Shown here: in pieces, positions 33,691 to 45,305 of the stretch | Layout of the letters: each line of letters starts with the position of its first letter | Position numbering within the stretch: the stretch's first letter is position 1 | DNA from: Huntiella abstrusa | Taxonomy: Eukaryota > Ascomycota > Sordariomycetes > Microascales > Ceratocystidaceae | NCBI GenBank assembly: GCA_025685495.1 | Contig: JAJNMT010000285.1 | Coordinates: forward strand, 62,001 to 126,000 | Direction of reading: 5' to 3' | Length of the DNA: 64,000 nucleotides | The notes under the pieces: generated by a model | The model's input: only the letters and a program-made list of their open reading frames with translations | What the model was told of the DNA's origin: nothing | The model's database searches: none | Made by a program: the position numbers and the translations under genes

Positions 33691-35094
33691 ATGGCCCGTC
33701 AAAGATCCAAGAAGCGCACCCACATCAAGCCCGAACTTCAAAATGCTCGCGACAACAAGCCCTCTGCGGGCGCCACGCACACCACGCCCCGCAACATGGT
33801 TATCCGTATGGGCGGTAACACGATTGGTCCTTCGTTATCGCAACTCGCCACTGATATCCGGCGAGTGATGGAGCCGAACACGGCTTCGCGTCTCAAGGAA
33901 CGGAGACAAAACAGATTGAGAGATTACACTGCTATGGCGGGTCCCTTGGGAGTTACGCATTTACTGGTGCTTTCCAGAACGGATGCGGGTAATACGACGT
34001 TGAGAGTGGCGGTTACGCCGAGAGGACCTACGTTGAACTTTAGAGTGGAGAGATATAGTTTGGCAAAGGATGTGCAGAAGAGTCAAAGAAGGCCATTGGG
34101 TGGTGGTAGTGAGTATACGGCGCCACCTTTGGTAAGTTTACAGTGGTGACTACGATTCTGGGTTCACAGGACTAACGTGTATACATAGCTCGTCATGAAC
34201 AACTTCTCTACGGCCAAGGACCACGAGCAAAAGATCCCTAGACATCTCGAATCCCTCACGACTACGGTATTCCAGTCTCTCTTCCCCCCAATTAACCCCC
34301 AAACGACACCTTTAAAGTCTATTCGCCGTGTCCTTCTTCTCAACCGCGAAGCTGGCGCGGAAGAAGACGATGCCTTCACCCTCAACTTCCGTCACTACGC
34401 CATCGTCACTAAGAAAGCCGGACTTTCCCGTCCCCTCAGACGTCTTGCGCGTGCAGAGAAACTCATAGGTGGTAAGAGCCGGAAGGCGGCTCTGCCAAAC
34501 CTGGGTAAGCTGGATGATATGGCGGACTTTTTGATTGGTGGAGAAAATGGAGAGGGTTACGTCAGTGACTGGACGAGCGGAAGTGAGGCTGAGACGGACG
34601 GCGAAGTGGAGATTCTGGAGGAGAAGGCGCGGAGGGTTAATTTGAGAGCGAGACGGGAGGAGAAGGAAGGTGAGGAGATTGTTGAAGAGGGTAATGTGGA
34701 GAAGCGGGCTGTCAAATTGGTTGAGTTGGGTCCTCGGATGAGATTGAGATTGACCAAGGTCGAAGACGGCGTCTGTGACGGAAAGACACTTTGGCACGAA
34801 TACATTGAGAAGACCAAGGAAGAAGAAGAAGCCCTGGAGGCCAAATGGAGTAAGAAGAGAGCAGACAAGGAGGAACGTAAGAAGAAGCAACTTGAAAAGA
34901 TCAAGGCGAAGAAAATGAGCAAGGCGGAGAGAAAGGGCGCAAAGAAGGATGCTGAGGCTGAAGTCGAGGAAGACGACGAGGAAGCCGATGACGTTAATTG
35001 GTCGGATATGGATATGGACGAGTATGAAAAGTTTAAGCAGGCAGGTGCTGACGCTGAAGGGTCGGATGAGGAAATGTGGGAGGATGACGAATAG
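33691..35094 (+). CDS. SSF1: Ribosome biogenesis factor Ssf1 (Peter Pan, Brix domain)
   Basis: Exons 33691-34131 and 34189-35094 (57-nt intron) give 448 residues. Ssf1/PPAN acts in the nucleolus in 60S subunit maturation (27S pre-rRNA processing). Seen: a basic N-terminus (MARQRSKKRTHIKPELQNAR); the Brix domain from PRNMVIRMGGNTIGPSLSQL through FRVERYSLAKDV; the splice junction rebuilding APPLLVMNNFST, a strongly conserved Ssf1 segment; LNFRHYAIVTKKAGLSRPLRR; and VELGPRMRLRLTKVEDGVCDG, a Brix-end motif. A long Lys/Glu-rich helix and an acidic tail (VNWSDMDMDEYEKFKQAG) end the protein. Confidence 0.95.
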
Positions 35095-35527
35095 AGGGGT
35101 AGTCGGGTAGGTATGTACGTACATGGATACTTGTAACTTGTATATTTGATTTTCAATGGTTGACGTCATCAGGTTGACATGCATAAGAAAGGGTAGCATT
35201 TTGTTGGGTTTTGCGATTTGCTTACCGGACGGGTGAATTGTTTCATTGGACCATGGGCAGTAAGACACGGCGCTGACGCTTATAGGCTGGCTGGACTTGC
35301 TTGGGATGTGATGTGACGTGACGTGGTGCAGCATTTATGTGCATTTAGAATGTACCGTACCGATGGTTAGGTATCAAGTCAAGCCACGGAAGCTGTTGGT
35401 TTAGGCTGACTGAGTAGTAAGCTGTGATAAGGGATGTGACAAGTCTATTTAATGGGAGAAATCCCGACTGTTTGGGTCTTTTGTTCTTGTCTTGTCTTCT
35501 TTATCAATCGCATATAGTTGGTATATC
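35095..35527. other. Intergenic region between SSF1 and the repeat protein gene
   Basis: No ORF is supported in these 433 bp. It includes a TGACGTCA palindrome at 35161-35168, and a TATTTAAT-like AT-rich element near 35444 precedes the start at 35528, consistent with a core promoter. Confidence 0.35.
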
Positions 35528-36737
35528 ATGGAAGTCGGCAAATTTATCAGCGAGCAGTAGTAAGTTTTTTTTCTGTTACACGATGGTGGTGTAGACTAAC
35601 ATGCTTAGCATGGCCCGTGGTCCTGAAAAGGGACTTGATGGGGGTGTATCGCAGGTTATGAAAGATGAGGCGAGAGATGCCGTCGTTGATGTAACGGAAC
35701 GACTGAATCAGTTATCTGTGCTTTCTTCAAAGTACCATCAAGAAGAGACCCCACGGGACTTTAGAGAGGCGGTGGTGCAGATTGTAGCAGACATGGTAGG
35801 CGTTGACAAAGCCACTCTCATGTCAGAAGATCCACTAAGCCACCCTTTCGACCAACCCGACAACGCACAAGTACCCCCGGACATCGAAATGGACGGCACA
35901 GAAATGAGTTATGCCTACTGCATCTCCCACGATGAAGACGTCCCGCACCGGAGTCTCTCTCCATCCCCCGCCAGCCCTGTACCCCGTCTACCACCCTCTT
36001 CCTCGGCAAGTTCCCAATCCGATACATATCAGAATGCCTGGGGCGCGTGTGGAATAGCTTGTGTCATGCGCTCCAGGGAAGTTCAAGCGCCGCAGGTTGT
36101 TGACGATGTGCAGAAAGAGATTAGGGGGTTTAACCCGGGACTTATCGCTGCGCTGGGACTGGCGAGTGAGATTTCGGCGTTTGAAAAGAAAGAAGAAGAG
36201 TTAATGGTGATTAATGCAATTATGGCTAGCATGCATGGAGAGGAAAAGAGCTGTAGTGGGGCTTTGGACAGGGAGCCTTCGGGGCTTGAAGAGGAAGACG
36301 AACAATTAATGGCGGGTCACAGAGTTGCGACTGTCGTGAGTGAAACAGAAGAGGGGGAGGACGACGACGTTGAGGCTTTGATGAGGAAGTATTCAGCGTT
36401 GGCAGAGGAAGATGAAGGGGAAATGGCGTATAAGAGTCTTGTGGCTGCCATGCGTGCAATGGAAACGGGGTTTGATGAAAGTGAGCTTCCGTGGCTTGAA
36501 CAGCAAGATGAAGGGTTCATGGAGTATCATGGAGTTACGGATGCCATGAGTACATTCGAAGATAGTCATGGTGAGGATTTGCTGAGGCAGCATTTCGGGT
36601 TGGAGATAGAAGACGAAGGGTTAAAGGCGGATCATGAATTTGCGGATGCCATGAGTGAAATAGACACGGGAAACGAGGTCAATGATGGGGTTTTGGAGAA
36701 GGGGTATGTTGTTGTTCATAGCGAGGATCTAGTTTAG
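35528..36737 (+). CDS. Unknown protein with five acidic ~35-residue repeats
   Basis: Exon 35528-35559 (MEVGKFISEQ plus two bases) splices over a 49-nt intron (GTAAGT, CTAAC, TAG) to 35609-36737, giving 386 residues. N-terminal residues about 20-75 form a helix (VVDVTERLNQLSVLSSKYHQ), followed by a disordered Pro/Ser linker. From about residue 205, five tandem units of 31-38 residues start with an acidic core: FEKKEEELM, LEEEDEQLM, LAEEDEGEM, LEQQDEGFM and LEIEDEGLK. Most continue with an AMxxxE-like helix. Repeat units differ a lot, so they are old or fast evolving. I do not recognise a family. Confidence 0.7.
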
Positions 36738-37636
36738 TTTGTGGTTGTAGTGCTGTCCAAGTGAATTTCATATCTCATGTTTATGATAAACCCGACCGAC
36801 TGATCAACACCTCCCGGCAGACCACTTTCGGCCGAAACCCCGTAAAAGTGGATCCACCTATAAGTCCGGCCCCACATCTACCCACGGACACCGACATACC
36901 CGTATCCTCGACTCTTTAAAAGACGCCGTACAACCACGTAGAATCGCGAATTCCCGACCGTGAATTTCTACCTAAGAAAACGTAAATCCCCCCCGAAACC
37001 GTCAAACACGGAAACCCCAAATCAAAGACATTAAATATGGAGACACCCCGCTACTGATACGCTCATGACGGCACCTGGAACAGTAATGAGGCAAATTATG
37101 TCAGCGAGCTAGACAAGCTATAAAACGTAACTACTATAATAGTTCTTTCACCATTCAATCTCATGTTTCTTGACAAGTGAATTGAATTCACTTTAAATTA
37201 TCATCGCTTTTTCCTTTGTTTTTACCACAAGCCATCCGTCATCATGCCGCTCGATTATCATATAAATATCGCCCGACGGCGGTTCATGAACCGCAGTTTT
37301 CGCGGCTACATTGTAAGTTTGTGTTTGCTTAATCGTTTCGTCCTACCACTTGCCCAGTGAAATGGAATCGTGTAAACACCCACGACCATGAACACGACCA
37401 CGGACACGATACTTCCTTCAACCAGGGTCTTTCCGGATTCGTTAGTTCTCGAAATTTCCGGGTGTTTCTGAATATGGATTCGTGTGTTGTGCTATCCCGG
37501 CTGGATGCATCGATTCCTTTGATATCCATATCGATATGAATGAGACACGGGCGGCATCTAGAGGATATATCAAGCCTGAGGGGATTCTAACAGTATATGA
37601 CAGCCGCTTCATTACATCGTCGTGTGGCTTTTGATA
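36738..37636. other. Intergenic/leader region with a possible upstream exon
   Basis: No long ORF is supported. A short stretch starting at the ATG 37244 (MPLDYHINIARRRFMNRSFR...) runs into GTAAGT at 37314. A matching acceptor (CTAAC then GACAG, ending at 37607) would join it in frame to the Mpv17 gene and add a 23-residue exon. It may be a coding upstream exon or a spliced 5' leader. Confidence 0.35.
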
Positions 37637-38441
37637 ATGGCGATTTTGACCAAGTATTTGTCTGTTTTCAACTCTCACTATGCAAAGAGACCCGTCGTGA
37701 CAACAATGGTTGTCAACGGCATCCTCGGCGGAATTGCCGATGCCGTTGCCCAAACCTTGACTGCCTTTAAAGCCGATGCTGCCTATAGACGGTACCAAAG
37801 AGGCCTCGAAACAACCTTTGAGCCTCCCTCCGGGACATCGCCACCCGCATCTCCCGGGTTCGGCCCCACAGACGGCATCGAACTTGCCGAGAAGAAGAAC
37901 AAGAGGGAACCTATCAATGACCCTCCTAATCCCGCTGCACAATTTGATTTCATCCGGCTCTCCCGTTTCATTACCTACGGGATAGCGATGGCTCCGGTTC
38001 AATTCATGTGGTTCCGTGGTCTAAGTCGGGTTTTCCCCATGTCTGAGGCAGGGTCTTCTATGGGACCGGCCATTAAACGGGTGCTTGCTGATCAACTTGT
38101 TTTCTCACCCGTTGGTGTGGCAGTTTTCTTTTCGGCTATGACAGCCATGGAAGGAGGAGATCTCAAGGCTATTAAACGGAAACTTGACGATATGTGGTGG
38201 AGTACTTTGAAGGTTAATTGGATGGTTTGGCCGGCTGTTCAGGTTATTAACTTTCGGCTTATGCCGGTAAGGTTTCAACTCGTAAGTTCTTCCCTCTGAT
38301 TGACGTCAATGACATATGTACTAACTAGTTTAGCCTTTTGTTTCAACGGTGGGCATTGCTTGGACGGCTTATCTGTCTTTGAGTAATGCAGCAGAGGATG
38401 AAGAAATTTCAGAAAGACCGGCGGATATTACTTTGGCTTAG
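37637..38441 (+). CDS. Mpv17/PMP22-family membrane protein
   Basis: Exons 37637-38281 and 38334-38441 (52-nt intron) give 250 residues from the ATG that matches usual family length. Family members (Mpv17, Sym1, PMP22) are four-span proteins of mitochondrial or peroxisomal membranes that affect permeability and stress tolerance. Seen: NSHYAKRPVVTTMVVNGILGG (first span), then a long Pro-rich insert (about 60-95), ITYGIAMAPVQFMWFRGL, LADQLVFSPVGVAVFFSAMT, and the signature WSTLKVNWMVWPAVQVINF followed across the intron by PFVSTVGIAWTAYLS. The insert between spans 1 and 2 is unusual in length. Organelle cannot be told from sequence; an extra upstream exon is possible. Confidence 0.85.
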
Positions 38442-39364
38442 AGAAGGTATTTACAATAGACTACAATTACGCTCATACACACATGCATAATCCTTCATGT
38501 CTCGCCTGTATCGCCCATATTGGTCCCTAGGGAATGGCCAAGCGCCCTGGATACATCCATACTCCAATCTTTCCAGATTGTTCCACATAATCTAGTCTGA
38601 CGACAAGCCAATCAAGCACCATGTGTGGGCTGACATTATCCACCTGATATTCAAATCTACCAGCCCCTCAAACATCGTCACACACCCTTTTGGCCTTTGT
38701 CCGCCATGTTTCCGGCCTCGGCTATTCTTCTACCCCGCTGAGGCTCTGCTACCGTCCGTCCGAAGCACTCCTGCCTACTGGGTTCTTTCTCATACGATGC
38801 CTTTACCTGTGACGTATGTAACTTGTAACTTTCAAGTCGGGCTTACCTCGTTGGTATTCCAACTAGGGTGGAAACACCGCAATTGTGCCGTCTGTGCTGG
38901 GGGTAATAACGTGGGTTACGAAGTGGGGTGATATCTACACATGTATCGATCTAGTCTATACTGCTCTTCTTCATTCCATCCATACCATATCGTGATACCA
39001 AAAACAGGTTGTCAAACTCCTTAGCTCAAACTATCCAATAACCTGTCAATCATATTCATTCAATCCTCCACGCACCCTGATTTTTCCCATGGTACCTCAC
39101 ACAAAGTGGGGTGTCTCGTCACCTCCCCATCATCCCAGGGTAACTTCCGGCGGGGTCCCTGCATCTCTGCCTCAGCAGGCGGGGCGGGGTTTTCATTCTA
39201 CTCCCCTGGGAGTAACCACCATAGCAAGCAGGTGCGTCCATTTATCTAGAGCTTGATTCCTTGGTCTTGTTTTCCTTTTTTCCTCTCTTCTTTTCTTTTT
39301 TCCCTTCTTTTTTTCCTTCGCTGTCATTGGATTTTTTTTTCAGAACCCATACATATCATTCATC
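38442..39364. promoter_or_regulatory. PGK1 upstream region with a strong pyrimidine tract
   Basis: These 923 bp hold no supported gene; the 102-codon plus-strand ORF at 38623 has no domain or splice support. From about 39258 to 39342 the plus strand is almost pure C/T with long T runs, ending about 20 bp before the PGK1 ATG. Such CT blocks mark strongly expressed fungal promoters, in line with a glycolytic gene. Confidence 0.6.
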
Positions 39365-40907
39365 ATGTCTCTTTCTAACAAGCTCTCCATTAACGAGGTT
39401 GACCTCAAGGACAAGCGTGTCCTCATCCGTGTATGTCTTTCTTGCCGGAATCGAGTTCTTTCCAAACATCTTCTTCTGTTTTCGCTCACTTTCCTTGACC
39501 CCACCTAAGCAAATTCGCGCTTCCTGGCGCGGCTACAGCTGCTTTTTTCAGTCTACGAGCTATGCGCTTAGGCTTGCTTTAGGAAGAAGCCAGGGTTGAG
39601 TGGTTGGGGTTAACTAGCACAATGACATGACGATGGCAAAACTAACAGAAAGTCTGTCTCTAGGTCGACTTCAACGTCCCCCTTGACGCCAACAAGAACG
39701 TCACCAACAACCAGCGTATTGCCGGTGCCATCCCCACCATCAAGTATGCCATTGACAACGGTGCCAAGGCGGTCATCCTCATGTCCCACCTGGGTCGCCC
39801 CAACGGTGAGGTCAACGAGAAGTACAGCCTGAAGCCCGTCGTTCCCGAGCTCGAGAAGCTTCTCGGCAAGTCGGTTACTCTTGCTCCTGGCTCCGTTGGC
39901 CCTGAGGTTGAGGCTATTGTCAACAAGGCTGCTAACGGTGAGGTTGTCCTTCTGGAGAACCTGCGTTTCCACATTGAGGAGGAAGGCTCTGCCAAGTCTA
40001 AGGACGGTGTCAAGACTAAGGCTGACCCCGCCAAGGTTGCTGAGTTCCGCAAGGGTCTCACTGCTCTTGGTGATGTCTTCATCAGTGAGTTTTATATGAC
40101 GCCGAAAGCCTGTGAATTCGTGCTAACTCCCTTACAGACGACGCTTTCGGTACCGCTCACCGTGCCCACTCTTCCATGGTCGGTGTTGACCTTCCCCAGA
40201 AGGCTTCCGGTTTCCTCATGAAGAAGGAGCTTGAGTACTTCGCCAAGGCTCTTGAGAGCCCCCAGCGCCCCTTCCTTGCCATCCTTGGTGGTGCCAAGGT
40301 CTCTGACAAGATCCAGCTCATCGACAACCTCCTTGACCAGGTCAACACCCTGATTGTCTGCGGTGGTATGGCTTTCACCTTCAAGAAGGCTCTCCAGAAC
40401 ATGCCCATTGGTACCTCTCTCTTTGACGAGGCTGGCTTCAAGAACGTCGCTACCCTCATGGAGAAGGCCAAGAAGAACAACGTCAAGGTTGTCCTTCCCG
40501 TCGACTTCGTCACTGCTGATGACTTCTCCCCCACTGCCAACACTGGCCTTGCCTCTGACTCTGAGGGTATCCCCGAGAACTGGATGGGTCTTGACTGCGG
40601 TCCCAAGTCGGTTGAGCTTTTCCGCGAGACCATCAACGAGTCTTCTACCATTCTCTGGAACGGCCCTTGCGGTGTCTTCGAGATGGAGAAGTTCGCCAAC
40701 GGTACCAAGTCTACTCTTGACTCTGCTGTCGCTGCTTGCGAGGCTGGCAAGATTGTCATCATTGGTGGTGGTGACACTGCTACCGTTGCTGCCAAGTACG
40801 GTGTTGAGAGCAAGCTGAGCCACGTTTCCACTGGTGGTGGTGCTTCTCTTGAGCTTCTCGAGGGTAAGGCTCTTCCCGGTGTTGTTGCTCTTTCCGAGAA
40901 GAACTAA
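39365..40907 (+). CDS. PGK1: Phosphoglycerate kinase
   Basis: Exons 39365-39430, 39664-40084 and 40138-40907 give 418 residues, the standard PGK length. It converts 1,3-bisphosphoglycerate and ADP to 3-phosphoglycerate and ATP in cytosolic glycolysis. Seen: RVLIRVDFNVPLD (split by intron 1), SHLGRPNG, LLENLRFHIEEEG, GDVFINDAFGTAHRAHSS (split by intron 2), LAILGGAKVSDKI, WNGPCGVFEMEKFANGT and IIGGGDTATVAAKYG. Codon choice is strongly C-biased compared with neighbours, as expected for very high expression. Intron 1 is 233 nt, several times the local norm, and sits early in the transcript where expression-enhancing introns often lie. Confidence 0.98.
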
Positions 40908-41050
40908 GTGTAATGGTAAAATAGTAAATGGTAGTGGGTGTTTATGAATATATTTGTATGACAATTTGATTGAGTATTGATTATGATTAAATGGATTGTG
41001 ATTTATGGTATCTTTATGGAGTGAGTATGAATGGGTGTTGTTGAATGTAT

Positions 41051-41422
41051 CTACCGCTTCTTGGCCGCTTCAACCTTTTGCAGCTCGGCTCTGGAGGTGG
41101 GAGTTATTGTTAGCGTAGAACGTTGTTGTCAGGTCATGTATATATGACGTACCTCAGCTGCGCAGAGAAATCATCACTCGTGTCATCATCATCCCAAGAC
41201 TCCTCCCAAAGATGTTGCGACGCAGCATTCGTAGCAGCAGCTTCAGACTCAGCGGCAGTCCAATCTATGTAGTAAATCCAGCGTTAGTTAGCTTCCATTC
41301 TCCAAGTCATCGGACCGCGCCAACAGGCTAAACACACCCTCAGTAGGAAAATCCTCAAACTCGTCGTCCTCCCCGGTGACAGTGGGAACCTTGGGGTCGG
41401 TTGGTTTCGCAGGTTCAGACAT
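41051..41422 (-). CDS. SEM1: 26S proteasome subunit Sem1/DSS1
   Basis: Three short exons (41338-41422, 41153-41264, 41051-41090) give 78 residues. DSS1/Sem1 is a tiny acidic, mostly disordered protein of the proteasome lid, also found in TREX-2 and BRCA2-type complexes. Seen: the two acidic aromatic motifs EDDEFEDFPTEDWTAAE and HLWEESWDDDDTSDDFSAQL, then the basic C-terminal helix AELQKVEAAKKR. The match to the family is very clear. Each intron (73 and 62 nt) has canonical ends. The gene is divergent from CLPTM1, with 221 bp between the two starts. Confidence 0.95.
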
Positions 41423-41643
41423 GTTGGTTGCTTGGTTTCGTGGTGGTGATAATAGAAGAGGAGGGGGAATTCTCCCGCTTTGCTTGTTGGTGGGGTTGTC
41501 GCGAGGCTGACGTTGCGTTGCGCATTGCTGGGGGGTGGGTAGCTAGGGTTGGGGTTTTGGGATGGGATATTGGACGGACGGGGTTCTGAGGACAGATTGT
41601 GTTCGTGATTTTGGTTTGTGAATTGTTGTAAGAGTATAGCAAA

Positions 41644-43624
41644 ATGCCCGAACAACCGGTTGCTCCTGGGCAAGAGGAGGGGGTGAGTTTATTTGAAGGG
41701 AAGAAAAGAATTATGCTGACTGGTTTAGATGTCCCTCCTCCAACGCGTGATGCTTGGTGGCGCTTTTTATATGGCTATTAATGCTGGAGTGCAATTGTTT
41801 GTTAAACCTGCGGGACCGACACAGGCTGTTACGGATGCGAATGGCCAGGTTATTAATGTACCTGTGGCCGCTGACATTCCGCCTTTCCAATCGCGGCCTA
41901 AGAGTCTTGATGAAGGGGCTACGTATGCGGCTATCCCGCGTAAGGTCGCGCCCATCTGGGCGGAGGACTCTAAGCTTGACTTGGTGGTGACCATGTCGTC
42001 GTCGCATCAAGGGGCGGCTTTATCGCGGACACCGAGGGAATTCATCGTGGCGAATGAAACGGGGTTTGGTTTGGGCGATTGGAGTGAGGAGAGGGTGATT
42101 GAGGCTGTTTTCCCGGTTCCTACGGTCTCGAGGAATAACGGGACGATTTGGGGACACTTCTTTATTGGCTTGTCAGGGGCGGAGTTGGATCCTGCTCAAG
42201 AGGGGTGGGATCCGGCTACGGCGTTTCACTTCTCGTATCCTATTACGCAGTATTTGCCCAAGAAGAGGGAGTTTAAGACGAGGAATCTGCTGGATGACCA
42301 GCCGCCTACGGAGGAGGAACTTGCGGAGGAGGCGAGATTGAGAGCGTTGGGACCGACGGTTGCGTCGTATTATCATCCGAATATCTCGCTGGAGTTCGTC
42401 CCTGACATGGGTGTTTTCAACTTCCATGATGCGCATTTCACGGCCAAGGCTTTTACTGTGTTGGAAGCTACGGGGGCGAGAGATGGAAGTGGACAGAATG
42501 GGTGGTATTACCCTATTCTCTTCGTCAACCAGTTCTGGCAACTGATTGAACATATGAACCCTTTGAACTCGACGGTCACGGAGCTACCTATTCGGATCAC
42601 GCTGGATAACATATCGTCATGGAAATTCAAAACGATTGCGTCGATTGAGTTATCTAACAAGGAGACGTTGCGACAAAGTGCCTGGGGCCATTCTACCCCC
42701 GGTGGTGGCGATGGTAGTGAGATTGAGATGATTAAGAATGTGTTGTTGGATACGAATCCGATTTTACTGGGGATCACGGTGGTCGTTTCGATTCTGCATA
42801 TGATTCTGGAGACGTTGGCTTTTGGATCGGATATCTCGCATTATCGGAAGAAGAAGGATAATGTGGGGATTTCGGTGAGAAGTATCCTGGCGAATGTGTT
42901 TATGCAGAGTGTTATTTTGCTTTATCTGATTGATAACCAGCAGAATACCAGTTGGATGATTCTGGGATCGCAGTTTGTGGGGATTGTGATTGAGTTGTGG
43001 AAGGTTACGACGGTTGTCAATGTCGTTTTTGGTCCTTCGGCGCCGGGGAGTCTACTTCCGTGGACTATCAAGTTTGAGGATAAGAATAAGTTGTCGGAGA
43101 CGGAGGTTAAGACGAAGGAGTATGATGAGATTGCGTTTAAGTATATGTATATTGCTGGAGTTCCTCTTCTCGCAGCTTATGCAATCTACTCGCTTGTCTA
43201 TGACTCTCACAAGTCATGGTACTCGTACATTCTCACAACGCTCGTTGGATCCGTCTACGCCTATGGATTCCTTCTCATGGTACCCTCATTATACATCAAC
43301 TACCGTCTTAAATCCGTCGCCCACATGCCCGGAAAGGCAATGATGTACAAGTTCCTCAACACCTTCGTCGACGACCTATTCGCGTTCACCGTCAAAATGC
43401 CCTTCTTACATCGTCTGGCGACGTTGAGAGATGACGTCATCTTCTTTGTGTATATTTATCAGAGATGGGCTTATCGGATTGATTATTCTAGGGTTAATGA
43501 GTTTGGACAGGGCGGTGAGGATGAGGAGGAGGAGAAGAAGGAGAGTGAGAGTGAGGGCGAGACGAAGGATGAGGTTGTTAAGGCGTCGGGGAAGGAGAAG
43601 AAGGGGGGGGTTAAGAGGAGGTAG
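41644..43624 (+). CDS. CLPTM1-family multi-pass membrane protein
   Basis: Exon 41644-41682 (MPEQPVAPGQEEG) splices over a 46-nt intron to 41729-43624, giving 644 residues. CLPTM1 proteins (cleft lip and palate transmembrane protein 1 family) are ER/Golgi multi-span proteins, implicated in lipid scrambling and receptor trafficking in animals. Seen: an N-terminal span (LLQRVMLGGAFYMAINAGVQLF); a large lumenal domain with FELP-type blocks such as YPILFVNQFWQLIEHMNPLN; NPILLGITVVVSILHMILETLAFGSDISHYRKKKD; FQSVILLYLIDNQ-like spans; FKYMYIAGVPLLAAYAIYSL; and the family hallmark MMYKFLNTFVDDLFAFTVKM with RDDVIFFVYIYQRWAY. The Lys/Glu-rich tail ends KKGGVKRR. Confidence 0.95.
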
Positions 43625-44185
43625 GGTTGGTGTAGACGTGTATCAGAGGTGTTGCTGTAGCCGTTTAGACGGTCATGTTCTTGGGGTAGCCTTGTTAGTA
43701 GACTAGATATAGCCTCATGTATATAAGTGTCGACATCACAAACCGGACCTCGGATGAACTCAACCATAACACCGACTCCGTCTCCGTCCACCCCGCCTCA
43801 TTAAAGAGTCACCGATTCATCCAGACTTCTCGCCTTACAAAGTGACTAACACCATCTCATCTAGTCGATGTAACTCTCAACCCAACCCAACCGGATAAAT
43901 AATCACCCGCCACTTAAACTCGCCCTGTTTACAGGATGACTAACCATGCATGCGGCCCCTCATTGTGAAACGAAGCAGTCTTGGGATATGCAGGCGCCTT
44001 GAAGTGGGTGACTAACATGGTTAAGCTTATTTGAGAGGCTAATAACACCTTTGGTGAGATCGCCTCGAGCGGGCAGCTCTATTTGGGAAGCTGAGTTGGG
44101 GCTGGTTTCGTAAGGTACTGTGTAAGGCAACCATGTCTGGTCCTGTCCGACAGAACCTCGCGGGCGTTCCTCTTCAGATTGAAAC
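43625..44185. other. Convergent intergenic region, nothing identified
   Basis: This 561-bp gap between the ends of CLPTM1 and the minus-strand zinc-motif gene has no supported ORF, RNA gene or repeat. It should hold both 3' UTRs. Confidence 0.4.
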
Positions 44186-45305
44186 TCACCCCTCCTGCCT
44201 CACTTTATTCCTTAAACCCTTAACCTGTTTTATACCAACATACCTCCCATTCAGCACCTCCGACTCTCTCACGTCCTTTAAAACTGTAAGCACGTCATCT
44301 CCCCTGCGTAATCTCTCCATAATAAACTCCCTCAACGCCTTACTAAGTTTCCTCGAACCACCCCTCTCATGCGGCACATGGTCAAACGTAACCAAGACAA
44401 ACTCCGACCCCGGCATCTTCGTCATCACCATGGAACTCATACAGGAATTATCCACTCGCGGGCGAGCCGCAGTTCGTGAGTCGTGAGTACAGCGGTAGTG
44501 TAGAGTGAGAATGCCATTGGGACTGGGCGGGCCGACTCGCGGGGAGAAGGTGTAGCCTGTTCGAAGGGTGATTTGCTCGGCGATGTAGCGGGCTGTGGAG
44601 CGGAAGATTGAGATTTCGGGAGTGTCGGGGGGGACGGTTAGAGGGAAGGTGGTTACGAGGTTGGTGGGTATTTGCGTTTTCTGGGGGTGTTAGTGGAGAT
44701 CTGGTTGATGTGATGGTGTGTATGTATGTACTTACGGCGTGCGGGTTATATGACTTGGCGATAAGGTCATTGAATTCAGTCCACTCGACTAAAGACTTCC
44801 CATACACTGACAAATCAAACGAGGGGAGTCCTGTAGAGGTTCCTCCACAGTCCGTCTCACTAGGTTGTTCACCCTCCTCACTAGAAACCGACGTCTCCCT
44901 TGAACACTGGTGACTAAAAACCGAAGACTCCCTCACAACAGAACTCTCTCTCGACTCTGAACCCCCCCTCTCCATACTCAACGACTCCACGCTAAAAACC
45001 AACATTCCCGGCCCCACCACTCTCACCATATCCCTCTGAAGTATCCTTGGTGGCTTCGGCGGTACACTTTCAGGCTGCAAAGCCACCACCGACTCAGCCC
45101 TCCTTAATTCCTTCTTCTTCCTCTTCCCAAACGGCTCAATATGCCGTAGACAATACTTCTTTCTCCGCCCCGTGGCCGTCTTTCCAAATTCATGGGCGGG
45201 TGCCATTCGGCCTTGAGATGAGGTTTCGTCGGGCGGACATCCAGGGCAGAGACGGAGGGCGTTTTCGAGATGTGTTAGGCGGACGGGGAATGTTATGACG
45301 GACAT
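44186..45305 (-). CDS. Orphan protein with C-x2-C...C-x2-H and GCM/FLYWCH-like zinc modules, member A
   Basis: Exons 44736-45305 and 44186-44680 (55-nt intron, GTAAGT, CTAAC, CAG) give 354 residues. Seen: an N-terminal motif C20-x2-C23-x28-C52-x2-H55 with the run GRRKKYCLRH; a Ser/Glu-rich linker (70-170); SLVEWTEFNDLIAKSYNPHA; then RYIAEQITLRTGY, LHYRC254, C270MSSMVMTKM...EFVLVTFDHVPH294. This makes a C-x15-C-x20-H-x2-H module. The closest fold pattern I know is the WRKY/GCM/FLYWCH zinc superfamily, which binds DNA; this is inference. The C-terminal helix LSKALREFIMERLRRGDDVL follows. A second gene at 62447-63995 shares both modules. I know no named family. Confidence 0.75.

Noticed and set aside
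38623..38931. 102-codon plus-strand ORF upstream of PGK1
   Set aside because: No recognisable domain; it lies in the PGK1 promoter region.
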